Source: Bacillota bacterium (lineage in GTDB: Bacteria; Bacillota; UBA4882; UBA10575). Taken from it: a stretch of DNA of 64,000 nucleotides. The notes below the pieces were generated by a model that had not been told where the DNA came from, made no database searches, and worked only from the letters and a program-made list of their open reading frames with translations. Positions within the stretch are counted from its first letter, which is position 1. Each line of letters opens with the position of its first letter. Location of the stretch: the NCBI GenBank assembly GCA_012837715.1, contig DUQR01000021.1, forward strand, positions 17,152 to 81,151, given 5' to 3'. Below, in pieces: positions 1 through 8,230 of this stretch. Position numbers and translations under genes: made by a program.

Positions 1-1
1 C

Positions 2-130
2 CGTCCGCACCACGTAGTGGTAAAAATTAGAAAGCAGGTGAGTGGAGAAGGATCGGAGGCGTACAGCAGCCGGTCGTTGGCAGCGGCGTCACTAGCTGGA
101 ATCGACATCTCTTATTTTCTAAGTAGGTAG
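2..130 (+). CDS. C-terminal fragment of an unidentified protein (5' end outside window)
   Basis: An open frame runs in from the window edge for 42 codons and stops at a TAG (128-130), followed a few bases later by a hairpin that looks like its terminator. The translated end is rich in Ser, Ala and Lys/Arg and finishes in ISYFLSR. I do not recognise the family. In related bacteria an aroQ or small yqh-type gene often lies upstream of the M24 peptidase, but this tail does not look like AroQ. It could also be non-coding. Confidence is low because only the last part is visible. Confidence 0.4.
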   Translation, partial: RPHHVVVKIRKQVSGEGSEAYSSRSLAAASLAGIDISYFLSR

Positions 131-133
131 CAA

Positions 134-157
134 TACCGGCGTAAGCCGGTTTTGTTT
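134..157 (+). terminator. Probable rho-independent terminator upstream of the M24 peptidase gene
   Basis: ACCGGC (135-140), loop GTAA, GCCGGT (145-150), then TTTGTTT. The hairpin overlaps the most upstream possible TTG start of the next gene (152), which argues that the gene starts downstream. Confidence 0.6.
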
Positions 158-211
158 ATGGAAATAAATAAAGAGGGAAAGCGAGAAAGACAGGGAAGAA
201 GGGAGTTCTTG

Positions 212-1294
212 ATGGAAAGATTAACAGCGTTTCGCCAATTAATGGTTGCCGAGAACTTGGATGGGTTTATCGTTACTGCGCGGGCCAACCGCCGTTATTT
301 AAGTGGCTTTACCGGTTCTTCCGGAGTTTTGGTGATTAGCCGGAAGGAAGCAATTTTACTGACGGACTTTCGCTATCTGGACCAGGCGGCGGAACAGGTG
401 AAGGATTACGGATTCCAGGTCAAAAAACACCGTCCGGAGCTTTGGGAGACGGTAGCCGCCGAGGTCAGAAACTGCTGCGCGGGAGGCCGTGCCCGGTGGG
501 GCTTTGAAAGCGACCATTTGGTGGAGAAAAATTACCGGATCCTCAATGAGCAACTGGATTGTTGTTGCGTCTTAGTGCCGACGGAAGGTTTGGTTAGCCC
601 CTTGCGGCGGAAAAAAACCCAAGCCGAATTGGCGGCGATCAGAAAAGCGGTGGAAATTACCGATCAGGCTTGGGCGCGGTTGTTGCCGGAACTGAAGCCG
701 GGACGGACCGAGAAGGAAATTGCCGCTCTTTTTGAGTTTTTCCAGCGGGAATCGGGAGCGGAAGGTACTTCCTTTCCGACGATCATTGCTTCCGGGCCGC
801 GGAGCGCTCTGCCCCACGCCGAACCAACCGACCGCCGAATTGAAGCCGGTGATCTGCTGACTTTGGACGGAGGCGCACGTTATAATGGCTATTGCAGCGA
901 TTTTACCCGTACTGTTGTCGTGGGGGCCACGCCCACCACTCAGCAACAAGCCCTGTATGATCTGGTTTTGAAGGCGCAAGAAACGGTGCTTGCTCAGATG
1001 CGGCCGGGGATGACCGGGAAGGAAGTGGATGCGTTGGCCCGGGAGATCATTGCGAAAGCCGGTTACGGGGATCGTTTTGGGCATGGTTTAGGCCATAGTC
1101 TGGGTTTGGAGATTCATGAGGCGCCGCGGTTAGCGCTCACCGATGAAACGGTGCTGGAACCGGGGGTCGTTTATACGGTGGAACCTGGTATTTACTTGAC
1201 CGGTTGGGGCGGAATCCGCATCGAAGACGTGGTAGTGGTGACCACAGAGGGGATTGAAAATCTGACCGCCAGCCCGAAGCGGTTGATCATTTAA
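212..1294 (+). CDS. M24 family metallopeptidase (Xaa-Pro aminopeptidase-like)
   Basis: Cytosolic aminopeptidase of the creatinase/aminopeptidase P type, expected to release N-terminal residues before proline. An N-terminal creatinase-like domain covers about the first 130 residues and the pita-bread catalytic domain follows. The five metal ligands are visible: two Asp in LDGGARYNGYCSDFTR, His in GHGLGHSLG, Glu in TVEPGIYL and Glu in IRIEDVVV. I chose ATG 212 (360 residues, usual family size) because it follows GGGAG at 201-205; TTG 152 and ATG 158 are in frame but sit in or at a terminator hairpin. It lies before efp, the same order as yqhT-efp in Bacillus. Exact substrate is not shown by sequence. 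Confidence 0.9.
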   Translation: MERLTAFRQLMVAENLDGFIVTARANRRYLSGFTGSSGVLVISRKEAILLTDFRYLDQAAEQVKDYGFQVKKHRPELWETVAAEVRNCCAGGRARWGFESDHLVEKNYRILNEQLDCCCVLVPTEGLVSPLRRKKTQAELAAIRKAVEITDQAWARLLPELKPGRTEKEIAALFEFFQRESGAEGTSFPTIIASGPRSALPHAEPTDRRIEAGDLLTLDGGARYNGYCSDFTRTVVVGATPTTQQQALYDLVLKAQETVLAQMRPGMTGKEVDALAREIIAKAGYGDRFGHGLGHSLGLEIHEAPRLALTDETVLEPGVVYTVEPGIYLTGWGGIRIEDVVVVTTEGIENLTASPKRLII

Positions 1295-1428
1295 GCGCGG
1301 ATGGTCTTTCTCCCTAGATTCCTCTCGACAGTGGAATCGGCATATGATAAAATTAAAAAAGTTAAAATTGTGGAAAGAAGTAGTCAGGATGGCGCTTCTG
1401 GGCACGCTAGGACTAAGGAGGTACGAAG

Positions 1429-1989
1429 ATGATTTCAGTTAATGATTTTAAAACCGGACTGACGATTGAGCTTGAAGGTCAACTATATACCGTGGTCGAG
1501 TTTATGCATGTCAAACCAGGCAAAGGATCGGCTTTTGTCCGTTCGAAATTAAAGAACCTCCGGACCGGGTTCACGGTGGAACGGACTTTTAATGCCGGGG
1601 AAAAAGTGGCGCCGGCGCGGATCGAAACCAAAGAGATGATGTTTTTGTATAAAAGCGACGAAGATTACGTTTTTATGGACAATGCCACCTTTGAACAGAT
1701 GACCCTACGGGAAGATTTCATTGGCGACGGGGTCAAATACTTAAAAGAAAACATGAACGTGTTGATTCAGATGTATAATAACGAAGCGATCGGTGTTAAC
1801 CTGCCGAATACGGTGGAGTTGACGGTGGTCCAGACGGAACCCGGTTTTAAAGGGGATACGGCGACCGGCGGAACCAAGCCGGCGACCATGGAGACCGGTG
1901 TGGTGGTAAATGTGCCCCTCTTTATTGAGGAAGGGGATATCCTCCAAATTGATACCAGAACCGGCGAGTATTTAAGGCGGTCAAAATAG
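1429..1989 (+). CDS. efp: Elongation factor P
   Basis: Translation factor that binds between P and E sites and relieves stalling at polyproline. The 186-residue length is typical, with an N-terminal KOW-like domain followed by two OB folds. The loop [10 protein letters not shown] places a lysine at residue 32, the position that is post-translationally modified in many bacteria; no modifying enzyme is seen in the window. A strong AAGGAGG precedes ATG 1429. It stands between the M24 peptidase and a CD1247-type gene upstream of the spoIIIA operon, a conserved Firmicutes order. Confidence 0.97.
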   Translation: MISVNDFKTGLTIELEGQLYTVVEFMHVKPGKGSAFVRSKLKNLRTGFTVERTFNAGEKVAPARIETKEMMFLYKSDEDYVFMDNATFEQMTLREDFIGDGVKYLKENMNVLIQMYNNEAIGVNLPNTVELTVVQTEPGFKGDTATGGTKPATMETGVVVNVPLFIEEGDILQIDTRTGEYLRRSK

Positions 1990-2056
1990 GAATCAATGGA
2001 TAGCCTTTCTCACCTCTAGTCATACTAGGGTTAGAACCAGAATGGGAGGTTGAGAA

Positions 2057-2320
2057 ATGGAACTGAAAGAACAGGTTGCGTATTTACGCGGGTTAATTCA
2101 AGGTCAGCAGTTTCAGGGTGAAAAGGAAGCGGTCCTCTGGACCCAACTGCTGAATATCTGTGACCTCATTGCTATGGAAATTGAAGATCTTCACGATGAC
2201 CAAGAGGAGTTAAATGAGTATGTCGAGGCCATTGATGAGGATCTAGGTTATTTAGAAGAACAGTACTTTCCGCTGGAAGAGGAAGAGATTGGCGAGAACG
2301 AACAGGTGATTGAGGATTAA
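2057..2320 (+). CDS. CD1247 N-terminal domain-type small acidic protein
   Basis: An 87-residue, strongly acidic, helical protein. The start ELKEQVAYLRGLIQG and the segment EYVEAIDEDLGYLEEQY match the N-terminal domain of CD1247-like proteins found next to efp and spoIIIA in Clostridia. Many homologues carry a C-terminal zinc-ribbon; here the protein ends in a short Glu-rich tail with no cysteine pairs, so it is the short version. GGGAGG stands just before ATG 2057. Function is unknown. A terminator follows, so it likely ends the efp transcript. Confidence 0.8.
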   Translation: MELKEQVAYLRGLIQGQQFQGEKEAVLWTQLLNICDLIAMEIEDLHDDQEELNEYVEAIDEDLGYLEEQYFPLEEEEIGENEQVIED

Positions 2321-2358
2321 AGCCCGTGGTCAAGCCTAATAAATAGCATAATTTAAAA

Positions 2359-2400
2359 CCCGTCCCCATATTTATGTACAGTAGGGGACGGGCTTTTTTT
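2359..2400 (+). terminator. Rho-independent terminator between CD1247-type gene and spoIIIAA
   Basis: Perfect 9-bp stem CCCGTCCCC (2359-2367) / GGGGACGGG (2384-2392), 16-nt loop, then a run of eight T after one C. It separates the housekeeping efp unit from the sporulation operon. Confidence 0.9.
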
Positions 2401-2421
2401 TGGGGAAAAGGCGGGGTTTAA

Positions 2422-3408
2422 TTGGGCTTTGAAGAACAGGTCTTTCCGTTTTTGACGCTTAGACTCCGGCGGGCGCTAGAAAACTTACGCCGGGTGGTCC
2501 CGGGGCAATGGGTGAAGTTGGAAGAGATCCGTCTGCGGGCCGAAAAGCCCCTCCAGGTGGAGATGGGCGCGTCCTGGTTGGTCACTGCCAGCGGCGAACT
2601 GACGGCAGAACCGGAGAAGGCTTTAATCATCAAGACCGAAGATGTGCAGCGGACTTTACAGTTAATGGGGGAAAATTCCTTTTATACGCTGGAGGAAGAG
2701 TTTAAAGCTGGTTTTATAACCTTGGCGGGAGGACACCGGGTCGGCCTGGCCGGTGAGTGCCTGGTGGAAGGCGGCAGGCTTTGTCGGCTGAAGCGGGTGA
2801 CCAGTTTGAATATACGGATTGCCCGGGAATTGAAGGGGATTAGCCGCGTTCTGCTCCCGTGGTTAACCCGGGCCGGGCGGCCGCTGCGGACAATCATTAT
2901 TTCGCCGCCCCAAGCCGGAAAGACCACTCTTTTACGGGATCTGATCCGTTGTTTCAGTAACGGGGAAGAACTGTCGGCTCCGGTCAAGGTTGGCCTGGTG
3001 GATGAACGGGGGGAAGTGGCGGGCAGTTTCCGGGGGGTGCCCCAGTTAGATGTAGGGATCCGTACCGATGTGCTGACCGGCTGTCCGAAAAGGGTGGGGG
3101 TTTTTCTTTTATTACGTTCGATGGGTCCGCAAATGATTGCCACTGATGAGATCGGCCGTCCCGGGGACTTGGATTTGCTCGAGGAAATTCTCAATACGGG
3201 AGTGGGCTTTATCACCACGGCGCACGCCTGGGATACGAAGGATTTTGCCCTCCGCCCCTCTTTACAGCGGCTCTGGGTTCGGGGTCTGGTGGAACGGGTG
3301 GTGATCTTAAGTCGGCGTCTAGGCCCGGGAACGTTGGAGGGGGTCTGGGACGGACGCGCGAAGGAACCAATCTTTTCCCAAGTTCAACGTTTGGAGGTCA
3401 GGAGATGA
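2422..3408 (+). CDS. spoIIIAA: Stage III sporulation protein AA (secretion-type ATPase)
   Basis: First gene of the spoIIIA operon, needed in the mother cell for the channel that feeds the engulfed forespore. The protein (328 residues) resembles GspE/PilT-like secretion ATPases: Walker A PPQAGKTT around residues 162-169, a VDERGE motif (Walker B-like) and a conserved IATDEIGRPGD segment. The TTG start at 2422 follows a G-rich stretch (GGCGGGG) and is the only good start after the terminator. It overlaps spoIIIAB by ATGA, implying translational coupling. Expression in the mother cell from sigma-E is expected from the family; I did not identify the promoter. Confidence 0.95.
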   Translation: MGFEEQVFPFLTLRLRRALENLRRVVPGQWVKLEEIRLRAEKPLQVEMGASWLVTASGELTAEPEKALIIKTEDVQRTLQLMGENSFYTLEEEFKAGFITLAGGHRVGLAGECLVEGGRLCRLKRVTSLNIRIARELKGISRVLLPWLTRAGRPLRTIIISPPQAGKTTLLRDLIRCFSNGEELSAPVKVGLVDERGEVAGSFRGVPQLDVGIRTDVLTGCPKRVGVFLLLRSMGPQMIATDEIGRPGDLDLLEEILNTGVGFITTAHAWDTKDFALRPSLQRLWVRGLVERVVILSRRLGPGTLEGVWDGRAKEPIFSQVQRLEVRR

Positions 3409-3920
3409 AGATGATCGGCGCCCTGTTAGTGATCGCTGGCGGCGGGTTGGCCGGGTGGGTTTATAGTACCCTCTTGAAAAAAAGACTAACTTTGCTGGAA
3501 GCTTTGATCCAGGCTTTCCAGTGGTTGGAGACGGAGATTGGTTACGCCAGTGTGCCGTTGGGCGAGGCCTTTACAACGATCAGCGGTCGCGCGCAGGAGA
3601 AGGTGAAACCGATCTTCGGGGCGTTTACCGCCGGGTTGAATAGCCGGGCGGGGTTAACCGCCGATGAGGCCTGGCAGCTGAGTTTAGAGCAAAACCGGGA
3701 AGCATTGCCCCTTATAGCGGAAGATTGGGCGATCCTGGCCGATTTTGGCCGTACCTTGGGCACGACCGACCGGGAACATCAGGTCACCGCGATTCGCCGG
3801 ACGTATGAGCGGCTAAAACACCAAGCAGCCGGGGCGGAGGAAGAGTATAAGAAGAACGAACGTCTCTACCGTTATCTGGGGATTGCCGGTGGCGCGTTGG
3901 TGGTTCTGATCTTTTATTGA
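3405..3920 (+). CDS. spoIIIAB: Stage III sporulation protein AB
   Basis: A 171-residue protein with an N-terminal membrane segment (about residues 4-20), a soluble helical middle and a C-terminal membrane segment near the last 15 residues, the usual SpoIIIAB/SpoIIAB-GspF-like layout. It starts in the ATGA overlap with spoIIIAA. Family role: inner-membrane component of the SpoIIIA-SpoIIQ feeding-tube complex. Confidence 0.93.
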   Translation: MKMIGALLVIAGGGLAGWVYSTLLKKRLTLLEALIQAFQWLETEIGYASVPLGEAFTTISGRAQEKVKPIFGAFTAGLNSRAGLTADEAWQLSLEQNREALPLIAEDWAILADFGRTLGTTDREHQVTAIRRTYERLKHQAAGAEEEYKKNERLYRYLGIAGGALVVLIFY

Positions 3921-3981
3921 CTGGCATGATCCAGCGGTGTTGTCAACCGGAAGCGGGCCGGAAAGGGGAGGGAAGAAAGAG

Positions 3982-4182
3982 ATGATGCCTGAGGTGGACT
4001 TGATTTTCAAAATCGCTGGCGTGGGGGTTTTAGTCCTTTTACTCAATATCCTCTTTAAACAGGCGGGAAAAGATGAATATGCCTATATACTCACTTTGGT
4101 CGGGGTGGTTGTGGTCTTTATTGTCGCGATTCAGATGATCCAAAGATTTTTCCAGGAGGTCCGGGCGGTCTTTGGTTTATAA
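3982..4182 (+). CDS. spoIIIAC: Stage III sporulation protein AC
   Basis: A 66-residue protein with two membrane segments (about residues 7-22 and 33-54), the length and pattern of SpoIIIAC. An in-frame TTG at 3937 would give a 15-residue extension without a good Shine-Dalgarno; ATG 3982 follows GGGGAGGG (3965-3972) and gives the family N-terminus MMPEVDLIFKI. Family role: membrane part of the SpoIIIA complex. Gene order AA-AB-AC-AD is kept. Confidence 0.92.
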   Translation: MMPEVDLIFKIAGVGVLVLLLNILFKQAGKDEYAYILTLVGVVVVFIVAIQMIQRFFQEVRAVFGL

Positions 4183-4197
4183 CAGGGGTGAGGGTCA

Positions 4198-4581
4198 GTG
4201 GATATTCTCCTCTTTCTCGGCATCACGCTGGTGTCCTTGGTTTTGATTCTTATTTTGCGCCGGGATTACGAAGAGTTTGCGGTTTTACTCTCCACCATGG
4301 TGGGGGCGGTGATTATGCTGCGTTTGGTCGGCCGTTTAACGGAGTTGATCGGCGCTTTTAATTACTTAGCAGAAAAAGCCCAGATTAATTCGGAATACCT
4401 CGCGGTAATTTTTAAGGTGATGGGAGTAGCTTATGTGGCCGGGTTTGGCGGGCAGATCTGCCGGGATGCCGATGAAAATGCGCTGGCGCTCAAATTGGAA
4501 CTGGCGGGGAAGATCATCATTCTCTTTATGGCGGTCCCGGTGATGGTGGCGATTTTGGAAATGGTCCTCCGGATCTTTTAA
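4198..4581 (+). CDS. spoIIIAD: Stage III sporulation protein AD
   Basis: A 127-residue polytopic membrane protein of the SpoIIIAC/AD family, about twice the size of SpoIIIAC with a related second half. Starts with GTG 4198 after AGGGGTGAGGG. It is followed by a 154-nt gap carrying a dispersed repeat copy (4591-4717), the largest gap inside this operon. Confidence 0.92.
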   Translation: MDILLFLGITLVSLVLILILRRDYEEFAVLLSTMVGAVIMLRLVGRLTELIGAFNYLAEKAQINSEYLAVIFKVMGVAYVAGFGGQICRDADENALALKLELAGKIIILFMAVPVMVAILEMVLRIF

Positions 4582-4590
4582 GGTCTAATT

Positions 4591-4717
4591 AAATTTTTCC
4601 GTTGTAACCATGAAAAGAAATTCAGTCATGAGTTGGGATGGACCATGACAATGTTCAAGCAAAGGCGGGCGAAAAACCAGCGCTGTTTTCTTGGTAAAGG
4701 ACAACGTAATAAGCCCC
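4591..4717 (+). repeat. Intergenic inverted-repeat element, copy A (forward)
   Basis: Lies between spoIIIAD and spoIIIAE. The left end has CCGTTGTAACCATGAAAAG (from 4599) and the right end TAAAGGACAACGTAATAAGCC (about 4695-4715). CGTTGT can pair with ACAACG, closing a structure of about 105 nt. Matching ends recur at 60373-60451 and 21145-21265, and inverted at 35756-35872 and 27409-27493. Confidence 0.7.
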
Positions 4718-4735
4718 GCTAAAAGGAGGATTGGT

Positions 4736-5911
4736 ATGGTGGGCAGGAAAGGCCGATCCCGGTGGCTGGCGGGGTGTATTGGTCTCTTGTTTGTGCTGGC
4801 TTGCCCCGCGCAGGGGCAGGAGCTTAATCCGGTGGCTGCGGTTTTGGATCAGGAATTGGCGGCCTTGGATCTGGGCGCGCTCACTTCCTTCCTCGCCCGT
4901 TTGGACGGGGAGACTCAGGAGCTTTTACCCCAGTTTGATCTGAAAAGTTGGGTGCAGGGGGGGATGAAGCTGGATCTGGCCCAACTGTTAAGGAAGTTTA
5001 CCAACTTTTTAGGCCGGGAGGTTGTGGTCAATCTTCATTTGTTAGGGAGACTGGTTTTACTGGCGGTGATCGGCGGGATCTTGAGCCATTTCCAGCAGGC
5101 TTGGGCCGGGGAGAGGATTGGGGATCTGGTGGCCAATATTATCTATCTAATTCTGATGGGTTTCGCGGTCCAAAGCTTCACCACTACCATGCGGTTGGCC
5201 TATACGACGCTGGAACGGGTGAACGATTTTGTACTGGCTATTTTACCCTCGATCTTTACCTTGCTTGCCGCCGCCGGCGGAATCACGCTGACCACTGTCT
5301 GTCATCCGGTGGTTTGGGGTGGAACCGGGATCGTGATCAGTCTGGTTAAAAACTTGGTGCTGCCCCTAATTTTATTGGCCGGGATGATCGGGTTGGTCTC
5401 CCGTCTGGCGCAAGGTTTTGCGGTAAGTAAATTGGCCGAGGTTTCCCGGCAGGGCGCGGTGATCATCCTTACTTTTCTGGTCACCATCTTTTTAGGAATC
5501 ATTTCTTTGCAAGGGGTGACGGTCGCTGCTGCCGACGGCCTTGGTCTGCAAACGGCTAAATTCTTAACGGGGAATCTGGTGCCTCTGGTCGGCGGGGTTG
5601 TCGCCGACAGCTTGGAGTTGGCGGCCGGGTGCTCTTTATTAATCAAAAACGCTCTTGGCGCCTTTGCCGCTTTAGGCGTGGTCTTACTCTGCGTTTATCC
5701 GGCCTTAAAAATTTTGGTCGTGGCTTTTATTTACCGCTGGGCGGCGGTTTTTGTGCAGCCGCTGGGGCAGAACCGGTTGGCCGAATCCCTGCAGGAGATC
5801 GGAAAAACGGTGATGGTGATCTTTGCCACCCTGGCGGTGGTCAGTCTGATGTTCTTTTTCTGTTTGACCATTCTGGTTGGCCTCGGCAACATGACCGCGA
5901 TCATGCGCTAA
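4736..5911 (+). CDS. spoIIIAE: Stage III sporulation protein AE
   Basis: A 391-residue membrane protein with a cleavable-type signal sequence (residues 9-27, ending CPAQG) and about eight later hydrophobic segments, as in SpoIIIAE. I start it at ATG 4736, which follows AAAAGGAGG with 5-7 nt spacing; the upstream in-frame start at 4691 lies before this site and would bury the signal peptide. Family role: large inner-membrane component of the SpoIIIA-SpoIIQ channel. Confidence 0.95.
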   Translation: MVGRKGRSRWLAGCIGLLFVLACPAQGQELNPVAAVLDQELAALDLGALTSFLARLDGETQELLPQFDLKSWVQGGMKLDLAQLLRKFTNFLGREVVVNLHLLGRLVLLAVIGGILSHFQQAWAGERIGDLVANIIYLILMGFAVQSFTTTMRLAYTTLERVNDFVLAILPSIFTLLAAAGGITLTTVCHPVVWGGTGIVISLVKNLVLPLILLAGMIGLVSRLAQGFAVSKLAEVSRQGAVIILTFLVTIFLGIISLQGVTVAAADGLGLQTAKFLTGNLVPLVGGVVADSLELAAGCSLLIKNALGAFAALGVVLLCVYPALKILVVAFIYRWAAVFVQPLGQNRLAESLQEIGKTVMVIFATLAVVSLMFFFCLTILVGLGNMTAIMR

Positions 5912-5944
5912 CGGTAACGGGAGAAGAAGAGAAGAAGCAAGGGG

Positions 5945-6457
5945 TTGGTCCTGATTAAAGAAGCGCTCAAAGGGTTGGTGGCTTTGATCTTGTTAGCCGG
6001 ATTTTTAGAACTCCTCCTGCCCGATGACCAAATGCGGAAGTATGGCCAGATGGTAGTGGGCTTAATTGTTTTGTTTTCCTTAATTAATATGTTGGGTCAG
6101 ATCGGCCGGGATTTTTCCTTCAAGTGGCCGGAGGAAGACGGATTAGCCGCTGCGGGCGCAGAGACTTTGGTAACGGACGGGCTTGAGCTCCGCCGCCGGG
6201 GGGAGGAAGAAGCCGCCCAACTGAACACGCCGGCGGTCCAGGCCGGAGTGGAGGAATTCTTGCAGCAGATCACCGGGAGCAAGGAAGTCCGGGTCCAGCT
6301 CCGACCGACGGCGGAAAAGGCAGGTTGGTCGGCGCGGGTGATTATACCGGACCGGAACGGGGTGCCGGTGGATTTCCTAAAGCGGACGGTGGCTGCTTTA
6401 TTATCGATCCGTCTCGATCAGGTGGAGGTGGAAGGTGAAGATGAAGGGGAAAGCTAA
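5945..6457 (+). CDS. spoIIIAF: Stage III sporulation protein AF
   Basis: A 170-residue protein with two N-terminal membrane segments (about residues 8-24 and 36-52) and a soluble C-terminal domain with the ring-building fold also seen in AG and AH (beta strands ending VDFLKRTVAALLS...). Starts at TTG 5945 after a purine-rich stretch. It overlaps spoIIIAG by about 20 nt. Confidence 0.92.
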   Translation: MVLIKEALKGLVALILLAGFLELLLPDDQMRKYGQMVVGLIVLFSLINMLGQIGRDFSFKWPEEDGLAAAGAETLVTDGLELRRRGEEEAAQLNTPAVQAGVEEFLQQITGSKEVRVQLRPTAEKAGWSARVIIPDRNGVPVDFLKRTVAALLSIRLDQVEVEGEDEGES

Positions 6458-7052
6458 GGGACTGTTTAGTTGGGGGCAGATCAAGGAGGCCCTGGGTTGG
6501 CAGAAGCTTCCGATTAAAGAGCGGAAGCAGATTTTGAGTGCGCTTTTACTGGTCGGGGTGGGCATCGGGTTTATGTTGTGGGGAGGAATTCTCCAATCCT
6601 CGCCCCCCACGCCCAGTCCGGAACTGCCGGTCAAAGGGTTAACCCTTTTGGAATCCGCTGAAGAACACTGGTCCGAAAGCCGGCTGGAACGGGAAGTCGC
6701 GGCGGTGTTAAGCCAGATCGAAGGCGTCGGGCGGGTGGTGGTTGATCTCCATCTGGCGACGACGGAGGAGACGATCTGGTTATACCGGGAGGAGCGGCAA
6801 GAACGGGTTAACCCTTCCGAACAAGGCGGTGAAAGCCGTGAGCTGACGATCCGACGGGAACCGGTCTTGCGGCGGAAAAGCGGTGGTGAAGAAGCCCCGG
6901 TCCACAGTGGGAAAAAGGCGCCGGTAATCGGTGGTGTTCTGGTGGTGGCGGAAGGGGCGACCGATCCGGCCCTCCAAAGGCAACTGGGCGAGGCGGCGGC
7001 GGTTTTGTTAGGGGTCGCGCTCCACCGGGTAGTTGTATTACCGTGGGGTTAA
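6435..7052 (+). CDS. spoIIIAG: Stage III sporulation protein AG
   Basis: A 205-residue protein with one membrane segment near residues 35-52 and an extracytoplasmic ring-building-motif domain. SpoIIIAG forms a large ring in the intermembrane space. GTG 6435 is placed 5 nt after GGAGGT (6424-6429); ATG 6441 in the same frame is the alternative. The segment RRKSGGEEAPVHSGKKAPVIGG is the usual variable loop before the second half of the ring domain, where GVLVVAEGATDP is the family signature. Confidence 0.93.
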   Translation: MKMKGKAKGLFSWGQIKEALGWQKLPIKERKQILSALLLVGVGIGFMLWGGILQSSPPTPSPELPVKGLTLLESAEEHWSESRLEREVAAVLSQIEGVGRVVVDLHLATTEETIWLYREERQERVNPSEQGGESRELTIRREPVLRRKSGGEEAPVHSGKKAPVIGGVLVVAEGATDPALQRQLGEAAAVLLGVALHRVVVLPWG

Positions 7053-7112
7053 TATTTAAAAAGTTTATAGGTAAAAAACGAGAAGTGGAGAAACTTAAAA
7101 GGAGGGTAAAGA

Positions 7113-7622
7113 TTGGGGTTGAAAAAAGGCGAACCGGTTTTGGCCGTGCTTCTCATCGGGGCTGGTTTTCTCCTTTGCCTGGGGGTCGGGTTTTACAGCC
7201 GGCTTTTTTCCGGCACCCCTTTAAAAACGCCGCCCCAACAAGAGACGGCTGGCGCTGCTTTGGCCGTGGCGAGTAATAGTAATGACCAGGCGGTCCTGGC
7301 CGAGTTCCGTTGGAACCGGGACCGGGAAAGAAGTCGCCTCCAGGAGACTTTGGAAAAAATGCTCCGGACCGCCGAAGGGGAACAAATTACTAAGGTCCAG
7401 GATGAACTGTTAGTTTTGCTGAAACGCCAAACCCTGGAGCGGGAGTTGGAGAACCTATTGGCGGCGAAGGGTTATCTCCTTAATGCGGTGGCTGTTTATC
7501 CGGAAGCGGTGACGGTCATTATAAAGCAGGAAACGCTGAACCCGGTTTTAGTAGCTGAAATTGGGGAGCTGGTGACCAGGATCACCGGATACCGGGCGGA
7601 GCAGGTACGGATTATGGAGTAG
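7113..7622 (+). CDS. spoIIIAH: Stage III sporulation protein AH
   Basis: A 169-residue protein with an N-terminal membrane anchor (about 9-28) and a C-terminal soluble YscJ-like domain that in other species binds SpoIIQ across the intermembrane space. TTG 7113 follows AAAAGGAGGG. An overlapping frame at 7043-7276 is a shadow. This completes an intact AA-AH set; no SpoIIQ gene is in the window. Confidence 0.93.
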   Translation: MGLKKGEPVLAVLLIGAGFLLCLGVGFYSRLFSGTPLKTPPQQETAGAALAVASNSNDQAVLAEFRWNRDRERSRLQETLEKMLRTAEGEQITKVQDELLVLLKRQTLERELENLLAAKGYLLNAVAVYPEAVTVIIKQETLNPVLVAEIGELVTRITGYRAEQVRIME

Positions 7623-7685
7623 GTTCGCTGGGCTAGTCTCGGGAAAAAGAAAAGAAAAAAGAGGAAATTTATAGGGCGGTGCGGA

Positions 7686-7704
7686 ATAGAAATAACGTTT
7701 CTAT
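7686..7704. promoter_or_regulatory. Inverted repeat upstream of accB
   Basis: ATAGAAA (7686-7692), 5-nt spacer, TTTCTAT (7698-7704), ending 25 nt before the accB start. It has the size of a dimeric repressor operator but does not match a FapR box. Function unknown. Confidence 0.35.
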
Positions 7705-7729
7705 ATGGCAAGCTAAGGAGAGTGGAACC

Positions 7730-8206
7730 ATGAATATAAAGGAAATAAAAGAACTAATGCAAATGTTGGTTGAGACCGATATTACCGAGCTTAACCTGGA
7801 AAGCGACGGCACAAAAATTGTGATCAAAAAGGGAGTTTCCGGGGTGGTTCAACCGGTGGTTACGGTCACGCCGACGGCAGCTCCGGTGGCCCCGGCAGCA
7901 GGAAACGTTACCCCGCCGCCGTTGAACCCACCGGAAGAAAAAGGGGACAACAAATTGGCCGCCAACCAAGAGTATGTCCGCGCCGAGATCGTGGGTACTT
8001 TTTACCGGGCGCCCAGTCCCGGGGAAGCCCCTTTTGTTCAAGTCGGAGCGACGGTGGAACCCGGGGAAACCTTATGTATTATTGAAGCGATGAAAGTGAT
8101 GAATGAGATTGAATGTCCGCTCCGGGGTAAGGTGGTCGAGGTTTTAGCCGATGACGCCGAACCGGTTGAATTTGGACAACCCTTATTTATCATTGAAAGA
8201 ATCTAA
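7730..8206 (+). CDS. accB: Acetyl-CoA carboxylase biotin carboxyl carrier protein
   Basis: Carries biotin between the carboxylase and carboxyltransferase of acetyl-CoA carboxylase, first step of fatty acid synthesis. 158 residues: an N-terminal domain, a Pro/Ala-rich linker (about 40-72) and a biotinyl domain with EAMKVMNEI, biotinylated Lys at about residue 122. ATG 7730 follows AAGGAGAG; the longer in-frame start at 7679 lies before the Shine-Dalgarno. accC follows 24 nt later. accA and accD are not in the window. Confidence 0.96.
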   Translation: MNIKEIKELMQMLVETDITELNLESDGTKIVIKKGVSGVVQPVVTVTPTAAPVAPAAGNVTPPPLNPPEEKGDNKLAANQEYVRAEIVGTFYRAPSPGEAPFVQVGATVEPGETLCIIEAMKVMNEIECPLRGKVVEVLADDAEPVEFGQPLFIIERI

Positions 8207-8230
8207 CAAGAGGCCGGAGGTGTGGTGGGG

